21,862 bases of DNA, from contig JBBRQP010000050.1 in assembly GCA_038226175.1 (NCBI GenBank), forward strand, positions 1-21,862, read 5' to 3'. The notes beneath the pieces are model-generated. The model was not told where the DNA came from, made no database searches, and saw nothing but the letters and a program-made list of their open reading frames with translations. Source of the stretch: JBBRQP01 sp038226175. GTDB lineage: Bacteria; Cyanobacteriota; Cyanobacteriia; Gloeobacterales; Anthocerotibacteraceae. The first letter of the stretch is position 1. The number at the start of each line of letters is the position of its first letter. Below are positions 1 through 7,578 of the stretch, in pieces. Both the position numbers and the translations under genes were made by a program.

Positions 1-109
1 ACCAAATAATTTGCAGGTGGGTGCGTTCCACCCCGTCCGTTGCTTGGCGGTAGCGCTTTTCTAATTCTTCCACACTCAGGTGGTTCACAAGACTGAGGTT
101 CTTTACCAT
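1..109 (-). CDS. IS630-type transposase, N-terminal fragment (left copy, runs off the window)
   Basis: Only the first 36 codons are visible. They start at ATG (109-107) and run out of the window. The peptide (MVKNLSLVNHLSVEELEKRY and onward, with a TDGVERTH segment) resembles the N-terminus of winged-helix IS630-family transposases common in cyanobacteria, ahead of the helix-turn-helix DNA-binding domain. The catalytic DDE part is not in view, so activity cannot be judged. The right-hand copy differs by a single base, which changes this ATG to GTG. The family call is from recognition of the N-terminus. Confidence 0.75.
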   Translation of the reverse strand, partial: MVKNLSLVNHLSVEELEKRYRQATDGVERTHLQIIW

Positions 110-138
110 ACCTTATTCTATAAGCGGAAAGTGTATAA
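1..138 (-). mobile_element. 5' end of an IS630-type insertion sequence (left copy)
   Basis: Read on the minus strand, this stretch matches positions 21722-21859 at the other edge in 137 of 138 bases, with no gaps. Identity stops sharply at the inner boundary (TTATACACT on the element side), which marks the element end. IS630/Tc1-type elements insert at TA, and TA lies right at this boundary. The outer part of the element lies beyond the window, so the second inverted repeat and the target duplication cannot be seen. Confidence 0.85.
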
Positions 139-399
139 GTTTGTTGATCAGCAGAAGCTTTCTAGACCCTATCGTAGCGAATTGGTGCTTTATTTTTCTC
201 GGTCTGGGGTTGTCGATTGAACAGAACATCTTAGCTGATTGTCTTACTGACAACTTTTTAAGAGATATTACAGCCCAGACCAAATAGGGGGTTGGTTGAA
301 GAAAGAAAGTAAGGCAAGTGTGAGCTAGCAAACTATTTATAAAGTGATTTACAGCAACTTTTGCGTGATTGAACCAGCTTACGGTACTCACTGGAGATT
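139..399. other. 261-base stretch without a supported gene, between the insertion sequence and a pseudogene
   Basis: No gene can be supported here. On the plus strand one frame stays open from the insertion-sequence junction to a TAG at 285-287, about 49 codons with a hydrophobic run near the middle (WCFIFLGLGL). It has no start of its own, so it could be the 3' remnant of a gene cut by the insertion sequence, or chance. The rest looks like unconstrained sequence downstream of the decayed cupin gene. Confidence 0.35.
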
Positions 400-1045
400 T
401 CAGCGAAGAGTTCGCGAGCTCAACTGCTTTAGCCAAATTTTGCAGCCCTCTGCACCAGATTGCGCTAAAGGTCGAGAATGTGGGGGCAACCGTAACCAAG
501 AGTACATCAGAAAGATCTCACCGCTTTCACTAAAGCCACCTTTGATCACAAAAATTTCTAACCCACGCAGTCCGCGTAAGTCAATTGATGCATTTGCCTC
601 CCATCGTTCTAGTTGAACCGTTTCTCGAGCGTCGGAAAATAGTGACATCGTGCTAACACCAGGTCTCATCAAATCAGGAATGTATTGCTGTTTCGTTGTG
701 TCAAGTGTAATTTGGGTGCGATCGTCTGGGTCAAATTGCCAAAGTTTGACCAGAATAATACAACCGATTGTTGATCTAGGCATATGGGGGGATTGCGGAC
801 ATAGGTGCCAATCGGGTAGTCCCTCTGTTCATCCTGAAACACCCCTTCTAACACCAAAAATTCTTCGCCGTATGGGGAGAGAATTGAGTATTCGGAGCAT
901 AGCGGACAATTGTGGTTGCCCGTGCTACTTCATCCCCGATGCGATCAAGCATTCGCCTTTCGACGCCAAGGATTGGTGGTGCTTGCCAAGGTATCGCTGC
1001 CCCATGAACCACCACCCGTTTTGTAAAATCAGCATTGAGTTGCAT
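400..1045 (-). pseudogene. ChrR-like two-domain cupin protein, broken by two frame-changing deletions
   Basis: Three reading frames, joined in order, rebuild one protein of about 215 residues, the usual length for two-cupin ChrR-like proteins. Frame one starts at ATG 1045 after a good GGGAG ribosome site and carries ERRMLDRIGDEVARATTIVR and FSPHT. Bases then appear to be missing near 869-872, where the family has the metal-binding HTHGG. Frame two continues with GEEFLVLEGVFQDE and YVRNPP. A second loss near 783-790 moves to frame three (GCIILVKLWQFDPDDRTQ). That frame carries a second, degenerate cupin repeat ending in GCKIWLKQ and a stop at 400. The family binds Zn or another metal; the best characterised member, ChrR, is an anti-sigma factor. 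The first deletion removes metal-binding histidines, so the product would be dead even without the frameshift. The family call is from motif recognition. Confidence 0.8.
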
Positions 1046-1076
1046 CACGTTATTCTCCCAAACTAATCAATCGCAA

Positions 1077-1691
1077 TTACGCACTAAAACTAGGTCGTTG
1101 TTGCATACGGTCGTGCCAGGCTTTCAGATGGGTTGCTGTTTCGGGAATCATAATTTGGCAAAAACCACCAAAAGCCAACCCAGCTAAAGCCGTAATATCT
1201 GCCACAGTAAAGTGACCTCCTACGATGTAAGGCTGAGTCGCCAATAATTTATCTAAGTCGTTCAGGGTCACAAGCGCCTGGACTTTCTGCTTTTCTCCCC
1301 ATTCCTGAATTTGATAGGCTTCAAAACCTAAACCGGGCGTGGCATGGTGGAAGTAATTGGCGATCGCATCGAGTAAATTTGCTTCTATGCGCCGTTGCAT
1401 CATATGGATCATGCCCCGTTCCTTTGCACTCTTTCCAGTCAGGGTTGGTTCATCCACAAAATGATCAAAATACTCAGTCATGGCCGTACATTCGGCAATA
1501 TACGTGCCATCATCAAGTTCGAGTAAGGGTACAGTACCCGCTGGATTTTTTGCTAGGAAGGCTGACTGCTTATGCTCGCCATGCGGTAGATCAACTTGGA
1601 TAAACTCGACTTGATTGGTCAGCCTCTTTTCTGCTAGAGCCATGCGCACCCGCCAAGGGTTGGGGAACGCTTTGTATTCGTAGACTTTCAT
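1077..1691 (-). CDS. Glutathione S-transferase family protein
   Basis: A 204-residue protein of typical soluble GST length. The N-terminal thioredoxin-like half begins KVYEYKAFPNPWRVRMALAEK and holds the glutathione-binding stretch NPAGTVPLLELDDGTYIAEC (about 49-68), with the cis-proline at 55. The usual Glu-Ser that contacts the glutathione glutamyl group reads Glu67-Cys68. The C-terminal helical half (about 90-200) has the ADITALAGLAFG segment typical of the family. The family conjugates glutathione to electrophiles or handles peroxides; the substrate cannot be read from sequence. The start is ATG 1691 with GGAG eight bases upstream. It is divergent from a TetR-type regulator, with palindromes in the shared intergenic region, so it is probably repressed by that protein and induced by an unknown ligand. 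Confidence 0.9.
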   Translation of the reverse strand: MKVYEYKAFPNPWRVRMALAEKRLTNQVEFIQVDLPHGEHKQSAFLAKNPAGTVPLLELDDGTYIAECTAMTEYFDHFVDEPTLTGKSAKERGMIHMMQRRIEANLLDAIANYFHHATPGLGFEAYQIQEWGEKQKVQALVTLNDLDKLLATQPYIVGGHFTVADITALAGLAFGGFCQIMIPETATHLKAWHDRMQQRPSFSA

Positions 1692-1713
1692 GGCATTTCT
1701 CCAATTACAAGGT

Positions 1714-1756
1714 TTTACCTAACGAACCTTTATCTATCTAACGTTCGTTAGGTAAA
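1714..1756. promoter_or_regulatory. Operator-like inverted repeat for the TetR-type regulator, gst side
   Basis: A perfect 14-base inverted repeat (TTTACCTAACGAAC at 1714-1727, GTTCGTTAGGTAAA at 1743-1756) has a further CTAACG-TT-CGTTAG dyad nested over its right arm (1738-1751). The same CTAACG half-site recurs in the palindrome next to the regulator gene. It lies between the candidate gst -10 box and the gst start, where a bound repressor would block transcription. TetR-family proteins typically bind such dyads between divergent genes. Confidence 0.7.
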
Positions 1757-1808
1757 TCATGGCGTGAAGTAAGGGTGGTTGTCAACCCCCTATCTAACGT
1801 TAGATAAT
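1756..1808. promoter_or_regulatory. Candidate overlapping divergent promoters for gst and the tetR-type gene
   Basis: The bases TTGTCAA at 1779-1785 read as TTGACA on the minus strand and TTGTCA on the plus strand, so both promoters could share overlapping -35 boxes. On the minus strand an 18-base spacer leads to CATGAT (1761-1756). On the plus strand TAGATA (1801-1806) or GATAAT (1803-1808) follows after 16 or 18 bases. The regulator transcript would then begin almost at its ATG (1816). These are consensus matches only. Confidence 0.45.
1791..1806. promoter_or_regulatory. Perfect 16-base palindrome overlapping the tetR-type promoter (operator)
   Basis: TATCTAACGTTAGATA is a perfect 16-base palindrome ending ten bases before the regulator's ATG and covering its candidate -10 box. 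It shares the CTAACG half-site with the inverted repeat on the gst side. Position and sequence both suggest autorepression by the TetR-type protein. Confidence 0.7.
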
Positions 1809-1815
1809 TGAAAGC

Positions 1816-2400
1816 ATGAATGATTGTGTAACAGACTATTCAGCAAAAGCGATTGAAATTCTTGAGGCAGCAGAGATCCGGATTCGCCGCGGTGGCTTTG
1901 AGGCGGTGAGTTATCGCGATCTAGCAGCAGATGTGGGGATTAAGGCCGCCAGTGTGCATTACCATTTTCCGCAGAAGGCTTTGCTAGGAGCTGCGGTGGT
2001 TGATCACTATAGCAATAAGCTAGCGGCGGCGTTGGGTCTTGTTGATCTCACACAAGCAACGGTAGAAGACCATTTGCAGCGACTCTGTAATGTCTATGCA
2101 GCGGCTGTACAGAATGACGGGATGATTTGTTTGGGTTGTATGTTAGGAGCAGAGTCGAGGGATTTGCCAGACGCTGTATCGCAAGCCGCGAGACGATTTT
2201 TCAGGCGGCTACTAGCTTGGGTTGAGTCGGCATTAGGCGATCCTTGCGGTAACGGCAACGCCGCGCGCGCTGATGCTGCCACATTAGCTGTTCATATGAT
2301 CAGTACTTTGCAGGGCACAATGATTTTGGCAGTAGCACTTAAACGCCCGGAGTTGATGGATGCAGTGGCCGAGCAGTTAAAGCGATTAGTCAAGGTATAA
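1816..2400 (+). CDS. TetR/AcrR-family transcriptional regulator
   Basis: A 194-residue protein, the usual size for TetR regulators. The N-terminal DNA-binding domain (about 10-58) has the typical helix-turn-helix: VSYRDLAADVGIKAASVHYH followed by FPQKALLGAA. The remaining alpha-helical part is the dimerisation and ligand-binding domain; its ligand cannot be predicted. It contains two close cysteines (MICLGCMLG, about 109-117), which could respond to oxidants or electrophiles, though this is speculation. ATG 1816 is ten bases after a perfect palindrome, so it probably represses itself and the divergent glutathione S-transferase gene. No strong ribosome site is visible (AATTGAAAGC). Confidence 0.92.
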   Translation: MNDCVTDYSAKAIEILEAAEIRIRRGGFEAVSYRDLAADVGIKAASVHYHFPQKALLGAAVVDHYSNKLAAALGLVDLTQATVEDHLQRLCNVYAAAVQNDGMICLGCMLGAESRDLPDAVSQAARRFFRRLLAWVESALGDPCGNGNAARADAATLAVHMISTLQGTMILAVALKRPELMDAVAEQLKRLVKV

Positions 2401-2605
2401 GTGGCTGGGGTTTCATACTTCGTCAACTCCGGAAATGCGTTGGTCTCAATTAAATTGCTAACCTAAGCGTATTGGCAACTGACCCAAGTCCTCAAACAAG
2501 CGGACAGATTATTGCTACTGCTGTATTGTTGTTGCGATGCATGTTAGTAGCTCCCAAAAGTGAAACCATTCCCTTTGCAGAAGTTACAGGAAGTAAACAA
2601 CAAAA

Positions 2606-3262
2606 TTACTTACCCATTGGCACGGCAACCGGATCAATTTTGTAGCGCAGTCCAAATAAGTCTGCAATGCGATCACGTTGACCACGCGGTGGATACAAAC
2701 GCGACGATAGTCCTTGCGTCGCATAGGCATCGGCGGCTTGGAGTATATTTAGAGCCTGAGCCTGAGTCAGCCCACCCACACCATAAACCTTCGCGATTTC
2801 TCTAGCGCAACTACCTGGCTTTGCTTTGGCTGCCGTACTACTTGGGCTTTGGTACATCTGGAGGATGCCCTCAACACAGTTACTATAGGTCAGGGCATTG
2901 GTAAAGGTAAATTGAGGAAGCGGCGCATTAGGTGGCTCAAAACGCTGCAAGTAATTAGCTTGCGGACTGTAAATATAGCGGCCCGCCGTTAGTACTGAGG
3001 TTGGTTGAACACAGACTGATTTTGTTTCCATAAAGATAATAGTAGCTTCTGAGCTACAACTAACGGGTATCAGTCCCCACTTATTCGCCAAGGCACCCAA
3101 AATTGGATTATCTCCAGTTGGCTGGGGTGATAAATAGATTGTATTCGTAGTTAGTGATTCGGGTAAAAGTGGAGGTAATGAAGTGGTTTGACTATAAGTT
3201 GGCAACGTTAAGGCACTGATTAGCATAGAACCCAAACTGTAACGCCATAGTAACTGGTTCAT
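2606..3262 (-). CDS. Exported protein of unknown function, four cysteines
   Basis: A 218-residue protein starting at ATG 3262, with GAGG seven bases upstream; the in-frame TTG just before it is less likely. The N-terminus (MNQLLWRYSLGSMLISALTL) is a signal peptide with a plausible cleavage after TYS near residue 24, so it should be periplasmic or outer-membrane associated. The mature part holds four cysteines (in VSCSS, SVCVQ, SNCVE and GSCARE), enough for two disulfides, and a C-terminal helical part with repeated LTQAQALNILQAADAYA-like text. I do not recognise the family. It stands alone on the minus strand between the tetR-type gene and ybaB-recR, and is divergent from ybaB. Confidence 0.75.
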   Translation of the reverse strand: MNQLLWRYSLGSMLISALTLPTYSQTTSLPPLLPESLTTNTIYLSPQPTGDNPILGALANKWGLIPVSCSSEATIIFMETKSVCVQPTSVLTAGRYIYSPQANYLQRFEPPNAPLPQFTFTNALTYSNCVEGILQMYQSPSSTAAKAKPGSCAREIAKVYGVGGLTQAQALNILQAADAYATQGLSSRLYPPRGQRDRIADLFGLRYKIDPVAVPMGK

Positions 3263-3368
3263 CAAGATACCTCTAACTTACATTTTTATGATAGCGGCTA
3301 GCGATGTGAGGGGATGTTAAGATGGATGTTCACGGCAGACAAGCCACTACGATGATGGAGTTTAGGTT

Positions 3369-3698
3369 ATGGCGAAGGGATTTGGTCAATTTGCCCAGAT
3401 GCAAGAAGCACTCAAAAAAGCAAAGCAAGTACAACAAAATGCTACCCGTCTCCAAGATGAGCTAGGTGAACTGACCGTAACCGGGAGTGCCGCAGGCGGT
3501 CTAATTACCGTCACCATGAATGGCAATCAAGAACCTCTTAGTCTCAAAATTGATCCGCAAGCCCTCACCGAAGAGTCTGCTTTTTTAGAAGACTTGGTCT
3601 TGACAGCGTTTAAGGATGCCTATGCCCGTTCTACCGAAGCCATGCGTATAAAAATGGAAGAACTAACTGGCGGCATCAACATCCCCGGCTTGTTTTAA
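3369..3698 (+). CDS. ybaB: YbaB/EbfC nucleoid-associated protein
   Basis: A 109-residue protein, the family length. It begins with a helix rich in K and Q (MQEALKKAKQVQQNATRLQDEL, about 11-32), then the conserved beta core with TGSAAGGLITVTMNGNQE, and ends with the helix EAMRIKMEELTGGI and NIPGLF. YbaB/EbfC forms tweezer-like dimers that bind DNA and help organise the nucleoid; pairing with recR is common across bacteria. ATG 3369 follows GGAG about nine bases upstream. The gene is five bases ahead of recR and almost certainly co-transcribed. Confidence 0.95.
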   Translation: MAKGFGQFAQMQEALKKAKQVQQNATRLQDELGELTVTGSAAGGLITVTMNGNQEPLSLKIDPQALTEESAFLEDLVLTAFKDAYARSTEAMRIKMEELTGGINIPGLF

Positions 3699-3703
3699 CG
3701 CTG

Positions 3704-4297
3704 GTGTATACCCGTCCTTTAGCACGCCTGATTGAGCAGCTCCAGCGTTTGCCGGGGATTGGCCCTAAAAGTGCGCAACGACTCGCCTTTTATCTGATCA
3801 AACGACCCAAAACGGAAACTCTTCAGCTGGCGCAAACGCTCATTGATGCCACCGAACAAATTGGGGTTTGCCGCGAATGCTTTACGCTCTCTGCCGAAGA
3901 CCCCTGCGATATTTGCAGTAATCCCGGACGAGAACACGACAAACTCTGTGTGGTCGCCGAACCCAGAGATATCATTGCCCTAGAACGTACCCGCGAATTT
4001 AAGGGCCTATATCACGTCTTGGGTGGTGTGCTCTCCCCGATGGAAGGCATTGGCCCGGAGCAACTCAAAGTCAAAGAACTCGTGCAACGCGTTAATCGTG
4101 ATGACACCAGCGAAGTCATTATGGCCATCAACCCTAGTGTTGAAGGCGAGACGACGATTTTGTATGTGGGTAAATTACTCAAACCTTTTGTGAAGGTAAC
4201 CCGTTTGGCTTCCGGTTTGCCCATGGGCGGGGATTTAGAATATGCCGATGAGATGACCCTAGCCCGTGCGCTCGAAGACCGCCGCGAATTGATTTAA
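3704..4297 (+). CDS. recR: Recombination protein RecR
   Basis: A 197-residue protein of full family length. It has a helix-hairpin-helix at about 15-26 (RLPGIGPKSAQRLA), a four-cysteine zinc finger (C56, C59, C68, C71), and a TOPRIM domain from about residue 80 (KLCVVAEPRDIIALE, with GGVLSPMEGIGPEQL). The C-terminal ATP-binding-like segment includes TRLASGLPMGGDLEYADE. RecR works with RecO/RecF to load RecA onto single-stranded gaps. The start is GTG 3704, five bases after the ybaB stop, with no obvious ribosome site of its own, so translation may depend on ybaB. Its stop overlaps the stop of the convergent oxidoreductase gene (4294-4297). Confidence 0.97.
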   Translation: MYTRPLARLIEQLQRLPGIGPKSAQRLAFYLIKRPKTETLQLAQTLIDATEQIGVCRECFTLSAEDPCDICSNPGREHDKLCVVAEPRDIIALERTREFKGLYHVLGGVLSPMEGIGPEQLKVKELVQRVNRDDTSEVIMAINPSVEGETTILYVGKLLKPFVKVTRLASGLPMGGDLEYADEMTLARALEDRRELI

Positions 4298-5508
4298 CCT
4301 ATAAGTTCTGCCACACGCATAGCTGAGGTAGTGGCTCCTTCATGTAGGCCATCACCGAGATAAGCACCAACATGATAAGTATTATTTATGCCGTTAGTCG
4401 CGATGACTTCGTTTCTATGGGCAAAAGCCTCTACGCAATAAAGTGAAGCCTGATGATCTTGAGTATGGATAATCGCCTCTTTAGCAATCAAACTCTCCAG
4501 ATTGAAGGCTAGGCTATATTGTGTCTCTGAAGTGATGCCACACAGCTGATTGAGCCAAGCATTGTAACCCCAGCCCTGATCACCCTGCATAAAGTCAAAC
4601 TCTGATAAGTAATGAATACCATAGCGCGTATACATCGAGGTATCCGTATGGATAATCGTCTGTCCTTGATTGGGCTGCCAGGCTGAAAATCTTTTTAGTT
4701 CTGCTGGCGTTGGGTCAGCAAGTAACTTTAATACCTGATCCGGTGGCGTTGCTAACACTACCTTATCAAAATCGCGTGTACTGCCATCCGCTAATGTAAT
4801 GCTAACCAAATTATCATTTCGTGTAATCTTAGTAACTTGCACATCCAATAAAATATCACCTTGGAATTGGTCAATGATCTTTTCGATATAGGAATAAACA
4901 CCACCTTTAAGCCGATACCAAGGCACAAATACATAATCGCGGAGTACAGGGATACCGATTTCGGCAGGGAAATTATCTACTAATTCAAAGGGTGTTGTGT
5001 AACTATACATGGTTAGTAATTCCATCCAACAATCACCAAGCGATGCAGACTTCAAATAGTTAGACATCGGCTGATTATGCAAATTTTGAAATTGAGAGAG
5101 CCGCGTTTTAATCCATAAGCCAAGAGATTGCAGATAAAGAGCATCCAGCTTAAGGTATTCCTTGACACGTTTAAATCCCGTAAAGTTTTTTTCAATATCT
5201 AAAGATGAAAGATAATAATCACCATTTTTGAGAAATAAAGCTGAGCCAATATTGATGGGCTCTAGCTCCATATTCAATTCTTTCATTAGGTTTAAGAAAT
5301 TAAAAAATACATTAGGAAACTCGATGACCCCAGCTTCCAAAAATTGCCCTTGTGTAAATTTATCTGAGATGACATTTTTATTGAGGGTACGTATATGACC
5401 GCCCAGGATTGGCTGTCTTTCAAAAACTGTTACGTGATAGCCTTTTTTATTGAGTAAGTAAGCTGTAATCATGCCACTGGCTCCCCCACCAATAATAGCA
5501 ACTCTCAT
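4294..5508 (-). CDS. FAD-dependent amine-oxidase-like oxidoreductase
   Basis: A 404-residue flavoprotein. The N-terminal Rossmann motif is VAIIGGGASGM (4-13), followed by the FERQPILGGHIRTL segment that binds the FAD ribose and phosphates. The C-terminus carries HVGAYLGDGLHEGATTSA, the second FAD-contact motif of the amine oxidase/protoporphyrinogen oxidase/desaturase superfamily. The substrate cannot be assigned; relatives oxidise amines, porphyrins or lipids. The ATG overlaps the stop of the upstream gene in an ATGA junction, so the two flavoproteins are translationally coupled and probably serve one pathway. Both look AT-richer by eye than ybaB-recR or the mur genes. Confidence 0.85.
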   Translation of the reverse strand: MRVAIIGGGASGMITAYLLNKKGYHVTVFERQPILGGHIRTLNKNVISDKFTQGQFLEAGVIEFPNVFFNFLNLMKELNMELEPINIGSALFLKNGDYYLSSLDIEKNFTGFKRVKEYLKLDALYLQSLGLWIKTRLSQFQNLHNQPMSNYLKSASLGDCWMELLTMYSYTTPFELVDNFPAEIGIPVLRDYVFVPWYRLKGGVYSYIEKIIDQFQGDILLDVQVTKITRNDNLVSITLADGSTRDFDKVVLATPPDQVLKLLADPTPAELKRFSAWQPNQGQTIIHTDTSMYTRYGIHYLSEFDFMQGDQGWGYNAWLNQLCGITSETQYSLAFNLESLIAKEAIIHTQDHQASLYCVEAFAHRNEVIATNGINNTYHVGAYLGDGLHEGATTSAMRVAELIG

Positions 5509-7070
5509 GATTTAACTTCCTGCACCATAGTTTTGTTGGAAGGCAAGATGCTGTCCCCCGATAATCGCTGATAGAGTAGGGCTCCCGTCCAAAATGTTGC
5601 TGCAAAGCCTGGATAGCCTGATGAGGCATTACAAAAATAGAAATTCTTGAGGGATGATTGATGATTGAGTCGACCTAAGCCCATATTATGCGGGGTTAAA
5701 CTTGAGCCATAGGAATTACCTTGTGGACACCAACAAAATCGTTCATTAGTGGTAGGACTACCAGTAATTTTGAAGACCAGATATTTTCTAAAGTTAGCAA
5801 TATACTGTGCTTCAACCACATCTAAAATACTCTCTAAAATTTCCTCTTTTTTTTGTCGGTAGGCTTTAGGATCAGTAGCTAAGAGTTCTTTAAAATAATG
5901 ATAGTTAGCAACCGTCAAAAATTCGACAATCTGACAATCAGGCGGACAATCTTCATGGTTATTGGTCAACAAAGTCGGGGTTGTGATCGCAAAACTAGGA
6001 TTAGAGAAATTATTCATCGTGTACATTTCATAAAAAGCTTGATTTAAGTCGCGATGGCCTGTGTGAAAAGTATTACATTTACCAAAGCCGTAGTCCCGTA
6101 AATCTAAATCTTTAACAACACAGTAAGCCATGTAATTAGAAGGAGAATAGTCATAATTTAACCTTTGTTGCACTGACCAAGAAAATTGATTGATACCAAT
6201 CATGCGTGCAGCTTTTTTGGGATCCATATTACAAATCGTTACTTTGGCTGTGAATTGATGGGTTTCATTAGTTAATTTATTAATAGCTTTAACACCGCCT
6301 ACTTCTTTATTATTGACCATAAATTCGGTTACTTCATGGTCAAAAAACAGCTTACCACCATGAGCTTCAATAACTTTAACCAGCGAATTAATAACGTGCT
6401 CAAAATGATGCGTAGGATAAAAAGCTCCTTCCTGATAGCCAGTAAATAAAATTACCCAGGCATAAAAAGAAAGCTGATTTGGCGGTAACAAAAAATCTGG
6501 CCATTGTAAGGCTAATAATGTTTGAGCTTCTTGAGGTAACTCAAATTGATCAAAGACATCTTGAAGCGTACTATTTAAATATCTTAGAGTAGAAGTAACT
6601 TCCCCTAAATTCGTCAACAACTGCCAGGCTTCGAGCGGTGGTGAGAGATCCTTGAGCCCTGAGCGGACTTTTTGGACTTCAGCGATAAACTTACGAATAC
6701 TATCAGCACTTGTAGGAAATAGCTTAGTTAGTCGGTCGCCAAGTTCTTGCGGATCTGAGGGAATATCTAGTGCATAACCGGGCATTCTCATGTGATCAAA
6801 ACCCTGTGGGTCATAGCGTTCAAAGGTTACTTCTTGGTCTAAATCTAATTTTTTGAGAACTTGATTAACGGTATGACCTTCACCACAGTCCCAAACATAA
6901 TGAAACTGAGCATTAAATTTATATTTTTTGGCCATGCCAAAAGTATGACCAAATCCTCCCGGATGTTCATGGGCTTCTAGGATTTGAACGCGCTTACCAG
7001 ATTGGGCCATCAATGCCCCAAAAACTAGAGCCGAAAGCCCACTGCCAATAATCAGATAATCACTTTCCAT
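5505..7070 (-). CDS. Phytoene-desaturase/RetSat-like FAD-dependent oxidoreductase
   Basis: A 521-residue protein. The start is taken as ATG 7070, with ACAGGAAAC upstream, rather than an earlier in-frame TTG. It begins YLIIGSGLSALVFGALMAQSG, with the FAD motif followed by LEAHEHPGGFGHTF, and ends with YFCNASSGYPGFAATFWTGA, the C-terminal FAD-binding motif of the CrtI/CrtISO/retinol-saturase superfamily. Members desaturate, isomerise or saturate polyenes such as carotenoids and retinoids. The segment FNAQFHYVWDCGEG resembles the bacterial RetSat-like subgroup more than true CrtI, by recognition only. It has a 5' leader of about 210 bases with a strong hairpin and overlaps the next flavoprotein gene by four bases. 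A carotenoid or other isoprenoid substrate is plausible but unproven. Confidence 0.85.
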   Translation of the reverse strand: MESDYLIIGSGLSALVFGALMAQSGKRVQILEAHEHPGGFGHTFGMAKKYKFNAQFHYVWDCGEGHTVNQVLKKLDLDQEVTFERYDPQGFDHMRMPGYALDIPSDPQELGDRLTKLFPTSADSIRKFIAEVQKVRSGLKDLSPPLEAWQLLTNLGEVTSTLRYLNSTLQDVFDQFELPQEAQTLLALQWPDFLLPPNQLSFYAWVILFTGYQEGAFYPTHHFEHVINSLVKVIEAHGGKLFFDHEVTEFMVNNKEVGGVKAINKLTNETHQFTAKVTICNMDPKKAARMIGINQFSWSVQQRLNYDYSPSNYMAYCVVKDLDLRDYGFGKCNTFHTGHRDLNQAFYEMYTMNNFSNPSFAITTPTLLTNNHEDCPPDCQIVEFLTVANYHYFKELLATDPKAYRQKKEEILESILDVVEAQYIANFRKYLVFKITGSPTTNERFCWCPQGNSYGSSLTPHNMGLGRLNHQSSLKNFYFCNASSGYPGFAATFWTGALLYQRLSGDSILPSNKTMVQEVKS

Positions 7071-7097
7071 GTCGTTAGTTTCCTGTTGAGAGAAGTC

Positions 7098-7130
7098 GCC
7101 CCTCAAGCTTGATTTTGGGGATAGAGGGGC
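7098..7130 (-). promoter_or_regulatory. Hairpin in the leader of the RetSat-like gene
   Basis: GCCCCTC (7098-7104) and GAGGGGC (7124-7130) form a perfect seven-pair GC-rich stem with a 19-base loop, ending 27 bases before the ATG at 7070. On the minus strand it is not followed by a run of T, so it is a poor intrinsic terminator. It lies just upstream of the ribosome site and could affect translation or mRNA stability. A second, weaker dyad (TGCCTTAATT paired with AATT...AAGGCA) lies at about 7184-7213. Confidence 0.4.
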
Positions 7131-7281
7131 TAGAAATAAAAACCTTACTTTATGTACATTCAGAAATCCAACTTTTACCTAAGAGTGCCTTAATTCCCCA
7201 ATTAAAAAGGCAGAGGATCTACTAGTACTTGTATTTTCTACGCAGCTAAGTATTCGCAACTATACCTAAAGAGAGAGATCT

Positions 7282-7578
7282 TTATTTTTGTGCAGCTTTA
7301 AGTCGTGCCCGTAGTTGCGCGATTTCTTGAGCCATGTCTAAGACCATGGCTACGCCGACAAGATTGAGCCCTAGATCATGACGTAACCGTTGAATTTGCG
7401 CAATACGGGCAATCTCTGCGGCATGTAGCATTGAGCCTACTGGTTCAATCAAGCCTATTTGTGCAAAATGTTCAATCAAGATGATGGAAGTTTCTGTTAC
7501 TAAAGCAGCTTGATCAAAGGTATAAAGCTGATCACCAGCCTGGGAAACCACTATCTTGGAGAGTCTCAACTCGGTCAT
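7282..7578 (-). CDS. cbpM: CbpM-like chaperone modulator
   Basis: A 98-residue protein with a MerR-like helical start (YTFDQAALVTETSIILIEHFAQIGLIEPVG) and a C-terminal coiled helix (IAQIQRLRHDLGLNLVGVAMVLDMAQEIAQLRARL), as in CbpM. In E. coli CbpM binds the J domain of CbpA and inhibits its co-chaperone and DNA-binding activity. The adjacent gene is a CbpA-type J protein and the two overlap by four bases (ATGA), the conserved cbpA-cbpM order. The small size and the context make the call fairly safe despite low sequence conservation in the family. A dyad and the long leader of the next gene follow. Confidence 0.85.
   Translation of the reverse strand: MTELRLSKIVVSQAGDQLYTFDQAALVTETSIILIEHFAQIGLIEPVGSMLHAAEIARIAQIQRLRHDLGLNLVGVAMVLDMAQEIAQLRARLKAAQK

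Noticed and set aside
141..287. Plus-strand frame as the 3' end of a gene cut by the left insertion sequence
   Set aside because: Only about 49 codons, no recognisable motif and no start; kept only as a note on the gap.
1360..1367. HIP1 octamer GCGATCGC as proof of a cyanobacterium
   Set aside because: I found only one clear exact copy, which is too few to count as HIP1 enrichment.
2457..2646. Plus-strand open frame with protein-like text (PSPQTSGQIIATAVLLL and onward)
   Set aside because: No start with a ribosome site, and it runs into the end of a well-supported minus-strand gene. Probably chance.
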